64,000 bases of DNA from an uncultured Clostridia bacterium (lineage in GTDB: Bacteria > Bacillota > Clostridia > TANB77 > UBA1234), in assembly GCA_934149405.1 (NCBI GenBank), contig CAKPEV010000004.1, positions 116,317 through 180,316 of the forward strand, in the 5' to 3' direction. Within the stretch, counting starts at the first letter, position 1; the number at the start of each line of letters is the position of its first letter. Under the pieces are notes generated by a model that searched no databases, was not told where the DNA came from, and saw nothing but the letters and a program-made list of their open reading frames with translations. The position numbers and the translations under genes are program-made. Positions 7,643 through 17,584 of this stretch are shown here, in pieces.

Positions 7643-9457
7643 TTATGAATTCATTATTGCTTCAAATTCTTCTGCTTCGATCTTTTCTTTTTCTAATAAT
7701 ACACTAGCTACTCTGTGAAGTTTTTCTATGTGTTCTTCTAATATTCTCTTTGCTCTGTTGTAGCCTGTATCTATTATTTTCTTGACCTCGACATCGATTA
7801 CAGCTGCAATTTCATCACTATAATTTTTAACATTATTTATGTCCCTTCCTAAGAATACTTCTTCTTGATCGTTTCCAAATGTTATTGTTCCTAGTTTATC
7901 ACTCATACCATACTTCATTACCATGCTTCTAGCAATTTTACTTGCTCTTTCTATATCATTTGAAGCACCTGTACTTATATCATTTAGTACTAGTTGCTCT
8001 GCAACTCTACCACCTAAAAGTGATACTATTTTATCTTCCATTTCTGATTTTGACATAAAAGATTTGTCCTCTGTGTTTTTGTACATTGTGTATCCGCCAG
8101 CCATACCCCTTGGTATTATTGATACTTGATGCACTGGTTCTGCATGCTCTAAGAATCTACTTACAACTGCGTGACCTCCTTCATGATATGCTACTAGCTT
8201 CTTGTCTTTTTCTGATATAACTTTACTTCTCTTTTCTGGTCCCATTAAAACTTTAACCATTGCATCTTCTAAGTCTTGCATAGTTATTGTTGTTTGGTCT
8301 TTTCTAGCTGCTAAAAGAGCAGCTTCATTCATCATGTTTTCTAGGTCTGCACCTGTGAATCCAGCTGTATTTTTAGCAAGTACTCCTAAGTCAATCTCGC
8401 CTGATAATTTTTTCTTCTTGGCATATAACGCAAGAATTTCTTCTCTTGCTTTTACATCTGGTGCTGGTACAACTATTTGTCTATCAAATCTACCAGGTCT
8501 TTGAAGAGCTGGATCTAAGATATCTGGTCTATTAGTTGCTGCTAAAACTATTACACCGCTATTTGTTCCAAAGCCATCCATCTCTACTAATAATTGGTTT
8601 AATGTTTGCTCTCTTTCATCATGTCCGCCACCAAGGCCTGCACCTCTTTGACGACCAACAGCATCGATTTCATCTATAAATACTATACATGGTGCTTTTG
8701 CTTTTGCCTCGCCAAACAAATCTCTTACTCTTGATGCACCAACACCAACATACATTTCTACAAAGTCTGAACCACTTATTGAAAAGAATGGCACTCCTGC
8801 TTCACCTGCAACGGCTTTAGCAAGTAATGTTTTACCTGTGCCTGGTTGACCAACAAGTAGTATTCCTTTTGGTATTCTTGCACCCATATCAATAAATTTC
8901 TTTGGATATTTCAAAAATTCTACAACCTCTTGTAGTTCTTCTCTTTCTTCTGGAAGTCCAGCTACATCTTTAAATGTGATTTTGTTTTTATCATCTGGAT
9001 TTGAAAGTCTAGCTCTGTTTTTTGTAAAAGACATCGCACCCTTTCCGCCACCAAGATTTTGCATCATAAATACCCAGAATAATATAAATATTACAACCAT
9101 TCCTATTGGTGTGATATAATCTATCAATGTAAGTGCTATTGATGGAGAATTTTCTTTTAACTCAAATGTTGCTCCATTTTCCGTGATAGCTGTTTGTGCA
9201 TACTCAATAAAAGCACCTCTATCTGGTATATTAACTGTTTTTTCTACTTTTTTTCCGTCTTTTTTCTGTATTACTGTTGCATATGGTCCCTCGCTTGATA
9301 ATTCAATTGAAATAACATCTCCAGTTTGAATTGCAGATAATAATTCATTATAAGTTAATTTTGTATCATCTTTCTTATCCATCATTACAGAAATTGAAAA
9401 GAATACTATTATTAACACTATTATCAATGGGGCTATGCCTCTAAATGTCTTTTTCAT
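7643..9457 (-). CDS. ftsH: ATP-dependent zinc metalloprotease FtsH
   Basis: Membrane-anchored AAA+ protease for quality control of membrane and short-lived proteins. 604 residues. Two N-terminal membrane segments (about 8-26 and 110-131) flank an extracytoplasmic domain. The AAA module has Walker A GQPGTGKT at 203-210 and Walker B FIDEIDAVG. The M41 peptidase has HEGGH near 424-428 and the third zinc ligand region STGASNDIERA. Start ATG at 9457 is preceded by AAAGGAGGAG. tilS lies upstream, a common Firmicute order. Confidence 0.98.
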   Translation of the reverse strand: MKKTFRGIAPLIIVLIIVFFSISVMMDKKDDTKLTYNELLSAIQTGDVISIELSSEGPYATVIQKKDGKKVEKTVNIPDRGAFIEYAQTAITENGATFELKENSPSIALTLIDYITPIGMVVIFILFWVFMMQNLGGGKGAMSFTKNRARLSNPDDKNKITFKDVAGLPEEREELQEVVEFLKYPKKFIDMGARIPKGILLVGQPGTGKTLLAKAVAGEAGVPFFSISGSDFVEMYVGVGASRVRDLFGEAKAKAPCIVFIDEIDAVGRQRGAGLGGGHDEREQTLNQLLVEMDGFGTNSGVIVLAATNRPDILDPALQRPGRFDRQIVVPAPDVKAREEILALYAKKKKLSGEIDLGVLAKNTAGFTGADLENMMNEAALLAARKDQTTITMQDLEDAMVKVLMGPEKRSKVISEKDKKLVAYHEGGHAVVSRFLEHAEPVHQVSIIPRGMAGGYTMYKNTEDKSFMSKSEMEDKIVSLLGGRVAEQLVLNDISTGASNDIERASKIARSMVMKYGMSDKLGTITFGNDQEEVFLGRDINNVKNYSDEIAAVIDVEVKKIIDTGYNRAKRILEEHIEKLHRVASVLLEKEKIEAEEFEAIMNS

Positions 9458-9622
9458 TTGCTCCTCCTTTATTTTATTATTTTAATGTCATCCTTAATGT
9501 TACCACACATGTAATTTGTTGTCTAGTAATTTACTAAAAGTTCATAATGCCTACGTACTTATAAATTCTAGAGCACTATATACCTCATATTGGTTGATAT
9601 TCACAGCATTTATTATTTTGTT

Positions 9623-10585
9623 TTAACACATTTTAATACATTCAATTGTGCCCTTTATAATGCTTATTTTTACTCTCTTATTTGGCATCAAGAATTTTCC
9701 ACCTATATTCTTATCACATAGCTTCACAATATCATCTATATGTATCTTCTCTATATCTTTTGCATTTCCTAATAAATTTATTATAAATTTTTTAATTAAT
9801 CTCTTTTTTATAACAATATCTAATGAATTAAATTTTTTCAAATTGTATACATTCCTATTTTCTTCAGAAGCAATTAAACATTCATTATATGCCTTTTCTG
9901 TTTCTTTTTCTATATATTTTTCTTCTTCTAAAACAATACTAGAAAGTCTATTAATATTATTAACAACATTGGAATTTATATTTTCCTCTATATATGGAAT
10001 GACTTTTAATCTAACTTTATTTCTAGTATATATATCTTCATCATTAGACTCGTCATGACGAGGATTCAACTCATTTTCCTTGCAATAAGCTTCAATTTCT
10101 TTACGAGTAATTTCTATAAGTGGCCTTATTACATTATCTCTTATTGGCTCTATGCCCTTTAATCCTGAAACACCACTACCTCTTATTATATTCATAATAA
10201 CTGTTTCAGCATTATCATTACTATTATGTGCAGTAGCGATTTTATTACACTTTTGACTTTTCATAACCTCATAAAAGAAATCATATCTTTCTTTTCTGCC
10301 AGCCTCTTCAAGTGTCATCTTATCTTTAAGCTCTTTTAGTTTAATTTGCTTTACAAAACAAGGAATGTTCCTTTTATTGCAAAAGTCTTCAACAAATTTT
10401 TGATCAATTACAGCATTTTCTCTAAGTCCATGATTTACATGTGCAACGCAAATATTGTAATTAAGCTTATACAAAATATCTAAAAGTGATATCGAGTCCG
10501 GTCCACCTGATACTGCTGCCACAATTTTATCATCTTTATCTATTAAATTATATTTTTCTATTGTTTCTTTTACTTTATTTAGCAT
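9623..10585 (-). CDS. tilS: tRNA(Ile)-lysidine synthase, short form
   Basis: Modifies C34 of tRNA-Ile(CAU) to lysidine so it reads AUA. I choose the ATG at 10585 (320 residues) over the ATG at 10606, because GGAGAAG lies about 10 nt upstream of the former and the latter overlaps dnaB with no site. The N-type PP-loop SGGPDS is near residues 27-32, and the HNSNDNAETV and GSGVSGLKG segments are present. Many family members are 400-460 residues; the C-terminal TilS_C domain appears absent here. The gene sits immediately downstream of dnaB. Confidence 0.92.
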   Translation of the reverse strand: MLNKVKETIEKYNLIDKDDKIVAAVSGGPDSISLLDILYKLNYNICVAHVNHGLRENAVIDQKFVEDFCNKRNIPCFVKQIKLKELKDKMTLEEAGRKERYDFFYEVMKSQKCNKIATAHNSNDNAETVIMNIIRGSGVSGLKGIEPIRDNVIRPLIEITRKEIEAYCKENELNPRHDESNDEDIYTRNKVRLKVIPYIEENINSNVVNNINRLSSIVLEEEKYIEKETEKAYNECLIASEENRNVYNLKKFNSLDIVIKKRLIKKFIINLLGNAKDIEKIHIDDIVKLCDKNIGGKFLMPNKRVKISIIKGTIECIKMC

Positions 10586-10602
10586 AAATTTTCTTCTCCG
10601 TA

Positions 10603-11931
10603 TCAATGATATTTATCTAAATTAACAAACTTCGTATATTGTCCAAGCCATAAAAGCTCAGCAGTTCCTGTAGAACCTGCTCTGTTTTTAGCAAGGATTA
10701 CTTCAGCTACATTTTTCTTATCCGTATCTGGATTATAGTAATCATCCCTATATAAAAACATAACCATATCGGCATCCTGCTCTATAGAACCAGATTCTCT
10801 TAAGTCACTTAGCATAGGCCTATGATCTGGTCTTTGCTCAGGAGCACGGCTAAGCTGTGACAATGCAATTATTGGCACACCAATTTCCCTTGCAAGTACT
10901 TTTAGAGATCTACTTATTTCAGATATATCAGCTTGCCTACTTGCGTTATTCTTGCTTGCATCCATTAATTGCAAGTAATCGATTACTACAAGTCCTATGT
11001 CATATTCCATTTTTAATTTTCTACATCTCGCTCTTAACTCGATAGGTGAAAAACCAGCTGAATCATCTAATATTATTTTAGCCTCTGAAAGTGTTCCAGA
11101 TGCATTTGTCAAACTAATCCAGTCCTCATCCTCAAGCTTTCCACTTCTTATCTTGCTACTATCAACCATAGCTTCAGCTGAAAGTATTCTGTTTACTAGT
11201 TCTTCTTTACCCATCTCCAAGCTGAAATAAACAACAGATTTATTAGATTTTATCGCAGCATTTGTCAATATATTTAGGGCAAATGCCGATTTACCCATAG
11301 CAGGTCTTGCTGCAACAATTACTAATTGTCCTGGCAAAAAACCGAGTGTCTTGCTATCTAAATCTGCAAAACCACTAGGAATTCCAATTATACCCTCTTC
11401 TTGTGAAGCAAGTTTTTCTAAGTTATCAAAAGTATCAACCAATACATCCTTTATTAGGGCGTAAGAATTTTCCTTATGTTGAATTATATTAAAAATTTCT
11501 TTTTCTGCTTTTTCTGTAATTGTAATAGCGTCTTCTTTTGCATCATAACTTTCTTGCGAAATTATATTGGCTGATTTTATTAATTTTCTTAACGTAGACT
11601 TTTCTCTAACAATCTCTGCATAGTATTCAACATTAGCTACAGAATACATTGGACTTGTAAGTGAAACCAAATATTCGAAGCCATTTATTATATCATATTT
11701 TCCTCTAAGTCTAAGTTGTTCCTTAAGAGTAAGTAAATCTATAGCTTTACTCGCCTCATATAAATCTAATATAGCCGCATATATCTCTTCATGCTCAGGC
11801 TTATAGAAATCATTCGGCTTAAGCATTTCTATAACTGTAAGTACAGCGTCTTTATCAACAAGCATAAGTCCTAGCACAGCCTGTTCAGCCTGCACATCAT
11901 TTGGTGGAACCCTTGCAATTATTTCATCCAT
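10603..11931 (-). CDS. dnaB: Replicative DNA helicase DnaB
   Basis: Hexameric 5'-3' helicase of the replication fork. 442 residues. The N-terminal DnaG-interacting domain covers about 10-115. A linker leads to a RecA-like domain with Walker A ARPAMGKSA near 208-216 and Walker B VVIDYLQLM, then the DLRESGSIEQDADMV segment typical of DnaB. Start ATG at 11931 follows AAAGGAAA. Upstream rplI and gdpP form the classical gdpP-rplI-dnaB cluster. Confidence 0.97.
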   Translation of the reverse strand: MDEIIARVPPNDVQAEQAVLGLMLVDKDAVLTVIEMLKPNDFYKPEHEEIYAAILDLYEASKAIDLLTLKEQLRLRGKYDIINGFEYLVSLTSPMYSVANVEYYAEIVREKSTLRKLIKSANIISQESYDAKEDAITITEKAEKEIFNIIQHKENSYALIKDVLVDTFDNLEKLASQEEGIIGIPSGFADLDSKTLGFLPGQLVIVAARPAMGKSAFALNILTNAAIKSNKSVVYFSLEMGKEELVNRILSAEAMVDSSKIRSGKLEDEDWISLTNASGTLSEAKIILDDSAGFSPIELRARCRKLKMEYDIGLVVIDYLQLMDASKNNASRQADISEISRSLKVLAREIGVPIIALSQLSRAPEQRPDHRPMLSDLRESGSIEQDADMVMFLYRDDYYNPDTDKKNVAEVILAKNRAGSTGTAELLWLGQYTKFVNLDKYH

Positions 11932-11970
11932 TCTACTCTATTTCCTTTCAATATACTTAGTTAGCATATA

Positions 11971-12417
11971 CTAATCCGCTAAAACTGTAACCTTTAATTT
12001 TCCAACTATCCCTTCAAATAATTTGACATCTATTGTATATATACCGATTGTTTTAATTGCATCTGCTAATCCAATTTTCTTTTTATCAACTTCAACAAAA
12101 TACTTTTTGTTAAGCTCATCTGCGATATCTTTTGCTGTAACACTACCAAAAGTTTTTCCATTTTCTCCGGCTTTTATTTTGAATGTTAATTCAAAACCTT
12201 TCATCTTTTCGACTAACTCTTTAGCATTTGCCATTGTCATATCTCTCTTATATTTATTAGCATCTTGTTTAGTTTTTAATTCGTTCAAATTTGTTGCGTC
12301 TGCTATAACAGCAAGTTTTTTTGGTAATAAGTAATTTCTCGCATATCCATCAGATGCATCTAATATTTGACCTTTCTTTCCAACTGATTTAATGTCTTTT
12401 TGTAAAATAACTTTCAT
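11971..12417 (-). CDS. rplI: 50S ribosomal protein L9
   Basis: Structural protein of the large ribosomal subunit that binds 23S rRNA domain V. 148 residues. The N-terminal domain carries the signature around GKKGQILDASDGYARNYLLP. A long central helix joins it to a C-terminal domain. Strong GAGGAGG site before the ATG at 12417. Lies between gdpP and dnaB. Confidence 0.97.
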   Translation of the reverse strand: MKVILQKDIKSVGKKGQILDASDGYARNYLLPKKLAVIADATNLNELKTKQDANKYKRDMTMANAKELVEKMKGFELTFKIKAGENGKTFGSVTAKDIADELNKKYFVEVDKKKIGLADAIKTIGIYTIDVKLFEGIVGKLKVTVLAD

Positions 12418-12440
12418 AATAATACCTCCTCTTTTATTTT

Positions 12441-12476
12441 AAAAAGGCGGATGAAGTAACCAACCTTCCTTCCGCC
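12441..12476 (-). terminator. Hairpin between gdpP and rplI
   Basis: On the minus strand GGCGGA (12471-12476) pairs with TCCGCC (12446-12451), followed by TTTTT. It probably attenuates or ends the gdpP transcript before rplI. Confidence 0.65.
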
Positions 12477-12484
12477 ATATAAAG

Positions 12485-14473
12485 CTATTCTTTTGTATTT
12501 ATTGCTTCATTTATTGCATCTATTAGCATTGCTTTAACTTCATCTATGCTCTTACCTTCAATTTGTGCTCCGGCAATCATCATATGACCGCCACCGCCAA
12601 ATTTTTCAAGTATGATTTGAACATTTAAATTTCCATTTGATCTTCCACTTATATGAATTTTATTATCACTTTCGCAAAGAACAAATGAAGATTCTATTCC
12701 ATTTAAATTTAAAAGCTCGTCTGCAGCTTGTGCAGTTATTTGAACTTGATTTTCAAGTCCTTTTGGACAAATTGCTATTGCAACCTTATTTGCTACTAAT
12801 TCACAATTTCTAATAACATCAGCAATTGCAACGTATGTATCAACATCAGTTTGAAACAACTTATTTATTCCAGCAACATCAATTCCGATTTTCTTCAAAT
12901 ATGCAGCAGCTTCAAATGTTCTAACACCTGTTTTTTGTGTGAAATTCTTTGTATCCGTCAAAATTCCAGCATACAAGCATTCTGCTTCTTCTTTAGTTGG
13001 AATAACTTTATCTTCTGAATATTGTATTATCTCAGTAACCAATTCACTTGCAGAAGATGCATACACTTCATGGAATGTTAACACTGGGTTTTCTATAACA
13101 TCGTCTGTACTTCTTCTATGATGGTCTATAACAACTACTCTATTTGCCTTTGACATTATAGTAGGTGCATCTATAAGTTCCATTTTGTGTGTATCAACAA
13201 CGACTACCAATGTATCATCATTAACCTTTGATAAAATTTCGTTTTCAGGTAAAAGGGCATTTCTGTACTCTTCTTCTTTGGCTATTTTTTCATATAAATC
13301 TTTTAACCCAATTCCATAATTATTGAATACAATAAAGGCCTCTTTGCCATTATGTTTAGCCAAGCAATAAACACCCATCGCTGCTCCAAGACAATCTGCG
13401 TCTCCATTTTTGTGTCCCATGATAACTACATTTTTTGATTCCAAAATTAACTCTTTTAATGCTTGTGCAACAACTCTAGATTTAACTCTAGTTGTTTTTT
13501 CAATCTCTTTTGATTTACCACCAAAAAATTCGTATTTACCATCTTTCTTTATAACAGCTTGATCTCCACCTCTACCAAGAGCTACATCTATCGTAGAAAT
13601 AGCGCTCTGGAATTTTTCGTTCTTAGTACCCTCTTCTATAACTATTGCAATACTAAGTGTTACTGGTATTTTATTGCTAAACGATATTTCTTTTATCGTA
13701 TCCAAAATTTCGAATTTAGCACTTGTAAAAACTTTTACATATTTCTTTTCAAATAATATTAAAAAACGGTTTCTATCAAGCTTTACTAAAATTCCACCCG
13801 TAAATGCAAACCATTCTCTTAATTGTCTTTCAATAACAGCCAAAAGTTGTGGTTTGTCAGTATCATTAGTTCCTTGCATAAGTTCATCATAATTATCTAT
13901 CATAATTATTCCGACGGTATCTTTAGAATCGTCATACATTCTAAACAATCTATAATACTCTGTTCTATCTATAAAATATAACATTAAAACTTGTTCTTTT
14001 TCGTTACCACGTTTTTTTAGATTTACTAGATTTCCAAGCACTCTAAAATGTTTATCATGGATACTAAGCTCTTTATCTATCGCTCTAAACTTGGTATCAT
14101 ATTCAGCATCTAAATCTTTTATAAGATTTTCCATATATCTTTGTTTGTTGATTCCCTTAAAAAGTTGCTCTAAGTCATTATTATTCCACAATATATCACC
14201 CGTCTTTGTGATAATAATTGCCGGGATAGGAAAATCAAGGATAGTATCGTCAGCCTTAAGCTTAAACATCAAACTATCCATGTTTTTTATGACACGATCT
14301 AACATACTTAAGTGCTTTTTATATGTAAAGAATAGTACTGCCAAATAAACAAATACTGCAAGTGGTATTGCTCTAACCTCTAATGTGCACATAAAAACTA
14401 AAAGCAAGAAAATAATTACGAGGTATGTCCTATATTTTGGTACAAATACATCTTTAAATTTTACTTTTCGCAT
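12485..14473 (-). CDS. gdpP: Cyclic-di-AMP phosphodiesterase GdpP
   Basis: Membrane enzyme hydrolysing c-di-AMP, which controls osmolyte and cell-wall homeostasis. 662 residues. Two N-terminal membrane segments (about 14-31 and 33-50) are followed by a PAS-like domain, a degenerate GGDEF domain (about 170-305), and DHH and DHHA1 domains. The DHH motifs are visible as GHKNGDADCLG near 354, VDTHK and VIDHHRR. The DHHA1 glycine motif is FGGGGHMMIAG near the C-terminus. Start ATG at 14473 with AGGAGG upstream. First gene of gdpP-rplI-dnaB. Confidence 0.95.
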   Translation of the reverse strand: MRKVKFKDVFVPKYRTYLVIIFLLLVFMCTLEVRAIPLAVFVYLAVLFFTYKKHLSMLDRVIKNMDSLMFKLKADDTILDFPIPAIIITKTGDILWNNNDLEQLFKGINKQRYMENLIKDLDAEYDTKFRAIDKELSIHDKHFRVLGNLVNLKKRGNEKEQVLMLYFIDRTEYYRLFRMYDDSKDTVGIIMIDNYDELMQGTNDTDKPQLLAVIERQLREWFAFTGGILVKLDRNRFLILFEKKYVKVFTSAKFEILDTIKEISFSNKIPVTLSIAIVIEEGTKNEKFQSAISTIDVALGRGGDQAVIKKDGKYEFFGGKSKEIEKTTRVKSRVVAQALKELILESKNVVIMGHKNGDADCLGAAMGVYCLAKHNGKEAFIVFNNYGIGLKDLYEKIAKEEEYRNALLPENEILSKVNDDTLVVVVDTHKMELIDAPTIMSKANRVVVIDHHRRSTDDVIENPVLTFHEVYASSASELVTEIIQYSEDKVIPTKEEAECLYAGILTDTKNFTQKTGVRTFEAAAYLKKIGIDVAGINKLFQTDVDTYVAIADVIRNCELVANKVAIAICPKGLENQVQITAQAADELLNLNGIESSFVLCESDNKIHISGRSNGNLNVQIILEKFGGGGHMMIAGAQIEGKSIDEVKAMLIDAINEAINTKE

Positions 14474-14729
14474 AAAAGCCTCCTATGCCATATATTTTAT
14501 ACATAAAGCTTAAAATTGTCAATAAATAAGGCACTTTAAACACATTAATTTAAAGTATTTTATTAATATATTTTTAGTATAAAATCAACATATATTTCTA
14601 AGTTTTTCCTATATTGCACCTTCTGTACTCAATTAAATATTCTTATGTTCAATATTGTCTTTAGTTAGCACAAACTCTTTACTTTTCGGCATAAAAAATC
14701 CCCCTCAAATATTTTGAGAGGATTTTTAA
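14474..14729. other. Intergenic region upstream of gdpP
   Basis: About 256 nt, very AT-rich. Apart from the terminator hairpin at 14692-14726, I see no gene or clear regulatory structure. It presumably holds the gdpP promoter. Confidence 0.5.
14692..14726 (-). terminator. Rho-independent terminator
   Basis: On the minus strand AAAATCCTCTCAA pairs with TTGAGGGGGATTTT (one G-U and one mismatch), ending in T6. It lies directly after the stop of the 128-residue membrane protein gene. Confidence 0.85.
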
Positions 14730-15116
14730 TCATTCACCACTTTCAGGCCAAATTAATCTCTTATTATCACCACTGCCATTTATATATATTTCATCGAAAT
14801 CACTGTAGCCTACATCAATATCTATATTTACACCAAATCTTTCTTTAGCCAAAATATTTAATATCGAATGTTGATATAACACTATATACATTTTTCTATC
14901 ATTTATAGTGTAATCGTATGTCCAAGTATGCATATAATAACCTGGAAAAAGATAACAACTCATATGTTTTTCTCCAACTTCTAATTTATCTGCAAATCCT
15001 TTATAATTATATTCTTTTTTGCTTATTAAATCATACACGCTATAAGCAACTAACGATAGAAAAAAAGTTATTGCTATTATCAGCACGATTTTTAAGATTT
15101 TCTTTATTATTTTCAT
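14730..15116 (-). CDS. Small membrane-anchored unknown protein
   Basis: 128 residues. A basic N-terminus (MKIIKKILK) and one hydrophobic helix (about 9-30) look like an uncleaved signal anchor. A roughly 95-residue outer domain rich in Tyr and Asp follows. No catalytic motif or family is recognised. Codon use is native and AT-rich. An AAAGG-like site lies upstream of the ATG at 15116. Monocistronic, with its own terminator. Confidence 0.7.
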   Translation of the reverse strand: MKIIKKILKIVLIIAITFFLSLVAYSVYDLISKKEYNYKGFADKLEVGEKHMSCYLFPGYYMHTWTYDYTINDRKMYIVLYQHSILNILAKERFGVNIDIDVGYSDFDEIYINGSGDNKRLIWPESGE

Positions 15117-15208
15117 TCTACATACCTTTCCGTGTCTTTTCTACTTTACTTAAAAATTAATCAGTATACTATTTTAAAACATATATGCTAGTGCCTAGAA
15201 CACAATTT

Positions 15209-15397
15209 TCAAGCTTGCTTTTCGACCTTTCTTTTTATCGATTTTAATGCCTTTTCGCGTTCTATCATTATTACGTGCCCACAGCCTTTACATTTTAATT
15301 TAAAATCTACTCCTATTCTTGTTATTTCCCATAGCTTGCTTCCACAAGGATGTTGTTTCTTGGTTTCAACTATGTCTCCAACTTCGTATATATTCAT
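15209..15397 (-). CDS. DUF951 family protein
   Basis: 62 residues with the family pattern: VGDIVETKKQHPCGSKLWEI, then KLKCKGCGHVIMI with a Cys-x2-Cys pair, then a basic tail. It may bind metal or nucleic acid; the family's role is unknown to me. The start ATG at 15397 is preceded by AAAGGAA. Not obviously co-transcribed with its neighbours. Confidence 0.88.
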   Translation of the reverse strand: MNIYEVGDIVETKKQHPCGSKLWEITRIGVDFKLKCKGCGHVIMIEREKALKSIKRKVEKQA

Positions 15398-15483
15398 TAT
15401 TTTCGTTCCTTTCTTTTATAAAAGGTGTAAACTTACTTTTACAGAAAGTTTATTTAAAATTTTCTCCCTATAATAAAACTTTA

Positions 15484-15503
15484 GGGCAGTATTACTACTG
15501 CCC
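15484..15503 (-). terminator. Hairpin after clpX
   Basis: GGGCAGTA (15484-15491) pairs perfectly with TACTGCCC (15496-15503), a 4-nt loop. It lies 6 nt past the clpX stop on the minus strand; the downstream T run is weak. Confidence 0.65.
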
Positions 15504-15509
15504 ATTAAT

Positions 15510-16817
15510 TTAAGATGCTGATTCAACAGTTTTAGTTGTAGCTTTTTTAGTTGTTTTCTTTGGAGCTGTAGCTCTCTTTACTTCGTTCATTACAAGCTTT
15601 GGTGCCTCTCCATTAAGCACTGTAGCTTTGGTAATCGTACAAGATTCTATGTTTTTATTTGACGGTATTTCGTACATTATATCTCTCATTGTCTCTTCAA
15701 GTATAGCACGAAGGCCTCTTGCACCAGTTTTTCTCTCTATCGCTTTATCTACGATAGCTTCTAATGCATCATCATCAAATTCTAGCTTTACTCCATCTAT
15801 CTCAAACAACTTTTTATATTGTTTGATAAGTGCATTCTTTGGTTTTGTTAAAATGTCTATATATGCACTTCTTGATAATGGTTGAACTGTAGTTATTACA
15901 GGTAATCTTCCTACAAATTCAGGTATTAGGCCAAATTTAACCAAATCTTGTGGTAATAATTTTTCTAATAAATCTTTGTCCTCTAATTCATCTGTTTTTG
16001 TTATATCTGCACCAAATCCTATATTTTTCTTTCCAACTCTCGCATTGATTATCTTATCTAATCCCTCAAATGCACCGGCACAAATAAATAATATGTTAGT
16101 AGTATCAATTTGTATAAACTCTTGTTGAGGATGCTTACGACCGCCTTGTGGTGGAACTGATGCAACTGTACCTTCAATAATCTTTAGCAATGCTTGTTGT
16201 ACACCTTCTCCGCTAACATCTCTTGTTATAGAAACATTTTCTGACTTTCTAGAAATCTTATCAATTTCATCAATGTATATAATTCCTTTTTCAGCTTTTT
16301 CCACATCATAATTTGCCGCTTGAATTAACTTAAGCAATATATTTTCTACGTCTTCACCAACGTAACCTGCCTCTGTTAAAGCTGTAGCATCAGCAATTGC
16401 AAAAGGAACATTTAGTATCTTAGCCATAGTTTGTGCAAGATAAGTCTTACCACATCCTGTAGGACCCAACATTAAAATATTGCTTTTTTGAATATCTACT
16501 TCATTTTCAGAATCAATGTTATTAATTCTTTTATAATGATTATATACCGCAACAGCCAAAGATTTCTTAGCTGTATCTTGTCCTATAACATATTCATCTA
16601 ATTTTTCTTTCATCTCTTTAGGAGTAAGTCCTGTGTTTTCAGCTACAACTTCTTCACTTTCTAAAGCCTCAATCTCTTCTTCTATAATATTTGAACAAAG
16701 TCCAACACATTCATCACATATATATACGCCTGGTCCCGCTATAATTCTTTTTACAGTTTCTTGTGGCTTTCCACAAAAAGAGCATCTAATTGTTTTGTTA
16801 TCTTCTAGTTTAGCCAT
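15510..16817 (-). CDS. clpX: ATP-dependent Clp protease ATPase ClpX
   Basis: Unfoldase that feeds substrates to ClpP. 435 residues. N-terminal zinc-binding domain with Cys12, Cys15, Cys34 and Cys37. AAA+ domain with Walker A GPTGCGKT at 118-125, Walker B IIYIDEIDK and the pore loop GYVGED. The C-terminus ends in a Lys/Thr-rich, low-complexity tail beyond the usual end. Lies downstream of tig and clpP in the standard order; a hairpin at about 16868-16917 separates it from clpP. Confidence 0.98.
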   Translation of the reverse strand: MAKLEDNKTIRCSFCGKPQETVKRIIAGPGVYICDECVGLCSNIIEEEIEALESEEVVAENTGLTPKEMKEKLDEYVIGQDTAKKSLAVAVYNHYKRINNIDSENEVDIQKSNILMLGPTGCGKTYLAQTMAKILNVPFAIADATALTEAGYVGEDVENILLKLIQAANYDVEKAEKGIIYIDEIDKISRKSENVSITRDVSGEGVQQALLKIIEGTVASVPPQGGRKHPQQEFIQIDTTNILFICAGAFEGLDKIINARVGKKNIGFGADITKTDELEDKDLLEKLLPQDLVKFGLIPEFVGRLPVITTVQPLSRSAYIDILTKPKNALIKQYKKLFEIDGVKLEFDDDALEAIVDKAIERKTGARGLRAILEETMRDIMYEIPSNKNIESCTITKATVLNGEAPKLVMNEVKRATAPKKTTKKATTKTVESAS

Positions 16818-16867
16818 TTTTTCACCTTCCTTGTAAACATATTTTTATATTGTTTTACAACGCACGA

Positions 16868-16917
16868 AAAGTAGTATTATAATAAGCAATCAAACCTACT
16901 ACTAATGCTACTTTTCT
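16868..16917 (-). terminator. Hairpin between clpP and clpX
   Basis: AAAAGTAG (16868-16875) pairs with CTACTTTT (16910-16917), with more pairing inside. It could be a partial terminator or RNA processing site within tig-clpP-clpX. Confidence 0.4.
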
Positions 16918-16925
16918 ATATTTCC

Positions 16926-17516
16926 TTATTTTCTTTCCATTACTTTATCTATAAGTCCATATTCCATAGCCTCTGAAGCAAGCATAAAGTTATCTCTATC
17001 TGTATCTTTTTCTATTTGTTCCAAAGGTTTTCCAGTATTTTCGCTTAAGATTTTATTTAACTTATCTCTAGTCTTAAGCAAAAATTCTGCATGGATTTTT
17101 ACATCTGAAGCTTGACCTTTTGCTCCTCCCAAAGGTTGATGTATCATTATTTCGGCATTTGGAAGTGCATATCTCTTTCCTTTTGTACCAGCAGCCAAAA
17201 GAAATGCTCCCATACTCGCAGCTAACCCAACACAGATTGTTGAAACATCTGGTTTGATATATCTCATAGTATCGTAAATTGCCATTCCCGCTGTAACACT
17301 GCCTCCAGGACTATTTATATATATATGAATATCTTTGTCTGGATCTTCAGATTCTAGAAACAAAAGTTGTGCAACTACAACACTTGCTGTTGCATCTGTT
17401 ATTTCATCGCCAATAAATATAATCCTGTCTTTCAAAAGTCTTGAAAAAATATCATATGATCTTTCTCCACCACTTGTCTTTTCTACGACATATGGCACCA
17501 AATCGTTTGTAATCAT
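16926..17516 (-). CDS. clpP: ATP-dependent Clp protease proteolytic subunit
   Basis: Serine peptidase that assembles as a tetradecamer with ClpX. 196 residues. Catalytic Ser101 in GLAASMG, His126 in MIHQPLGG, and Asp in the DTDRDNF stretch near 172-176. Start ATG at 17516 with AAGGAGG. Follows tig by 68 nt. Confidence 0.98.
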   Translation of the reverse strand: MITNDLVPYVVEKTSGGERSYDIFSRLLKDRIIFIGDEITDATASVVVAQLLFLESEDPDKDIHIYINSPGGSVTAGMAIYDTMRYIKPDVSTICVGLAASMGAFLLAAGTKGKRYALPNAEIMIHQPLGGAKGQASDVKIHAEFLLKTRDKLNKILSENTGKPLEQIEKDTDRDNFMLASEAMEYGLIDKVMERK

Positions 17517-17584
17517 TCTTCATCCTCCTTCGTTACTTAAAAAGATTATTCACAGAAAAAATATTTTTAAACAATTATTAATAC

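Noticed and set aside
10583..10600. ACGGAG before tilS as a fifth inserted C (altered ribosome site)
   Set aside because: It lies outside a coding frame, so there is no way to tell an inserted C from native sequence.
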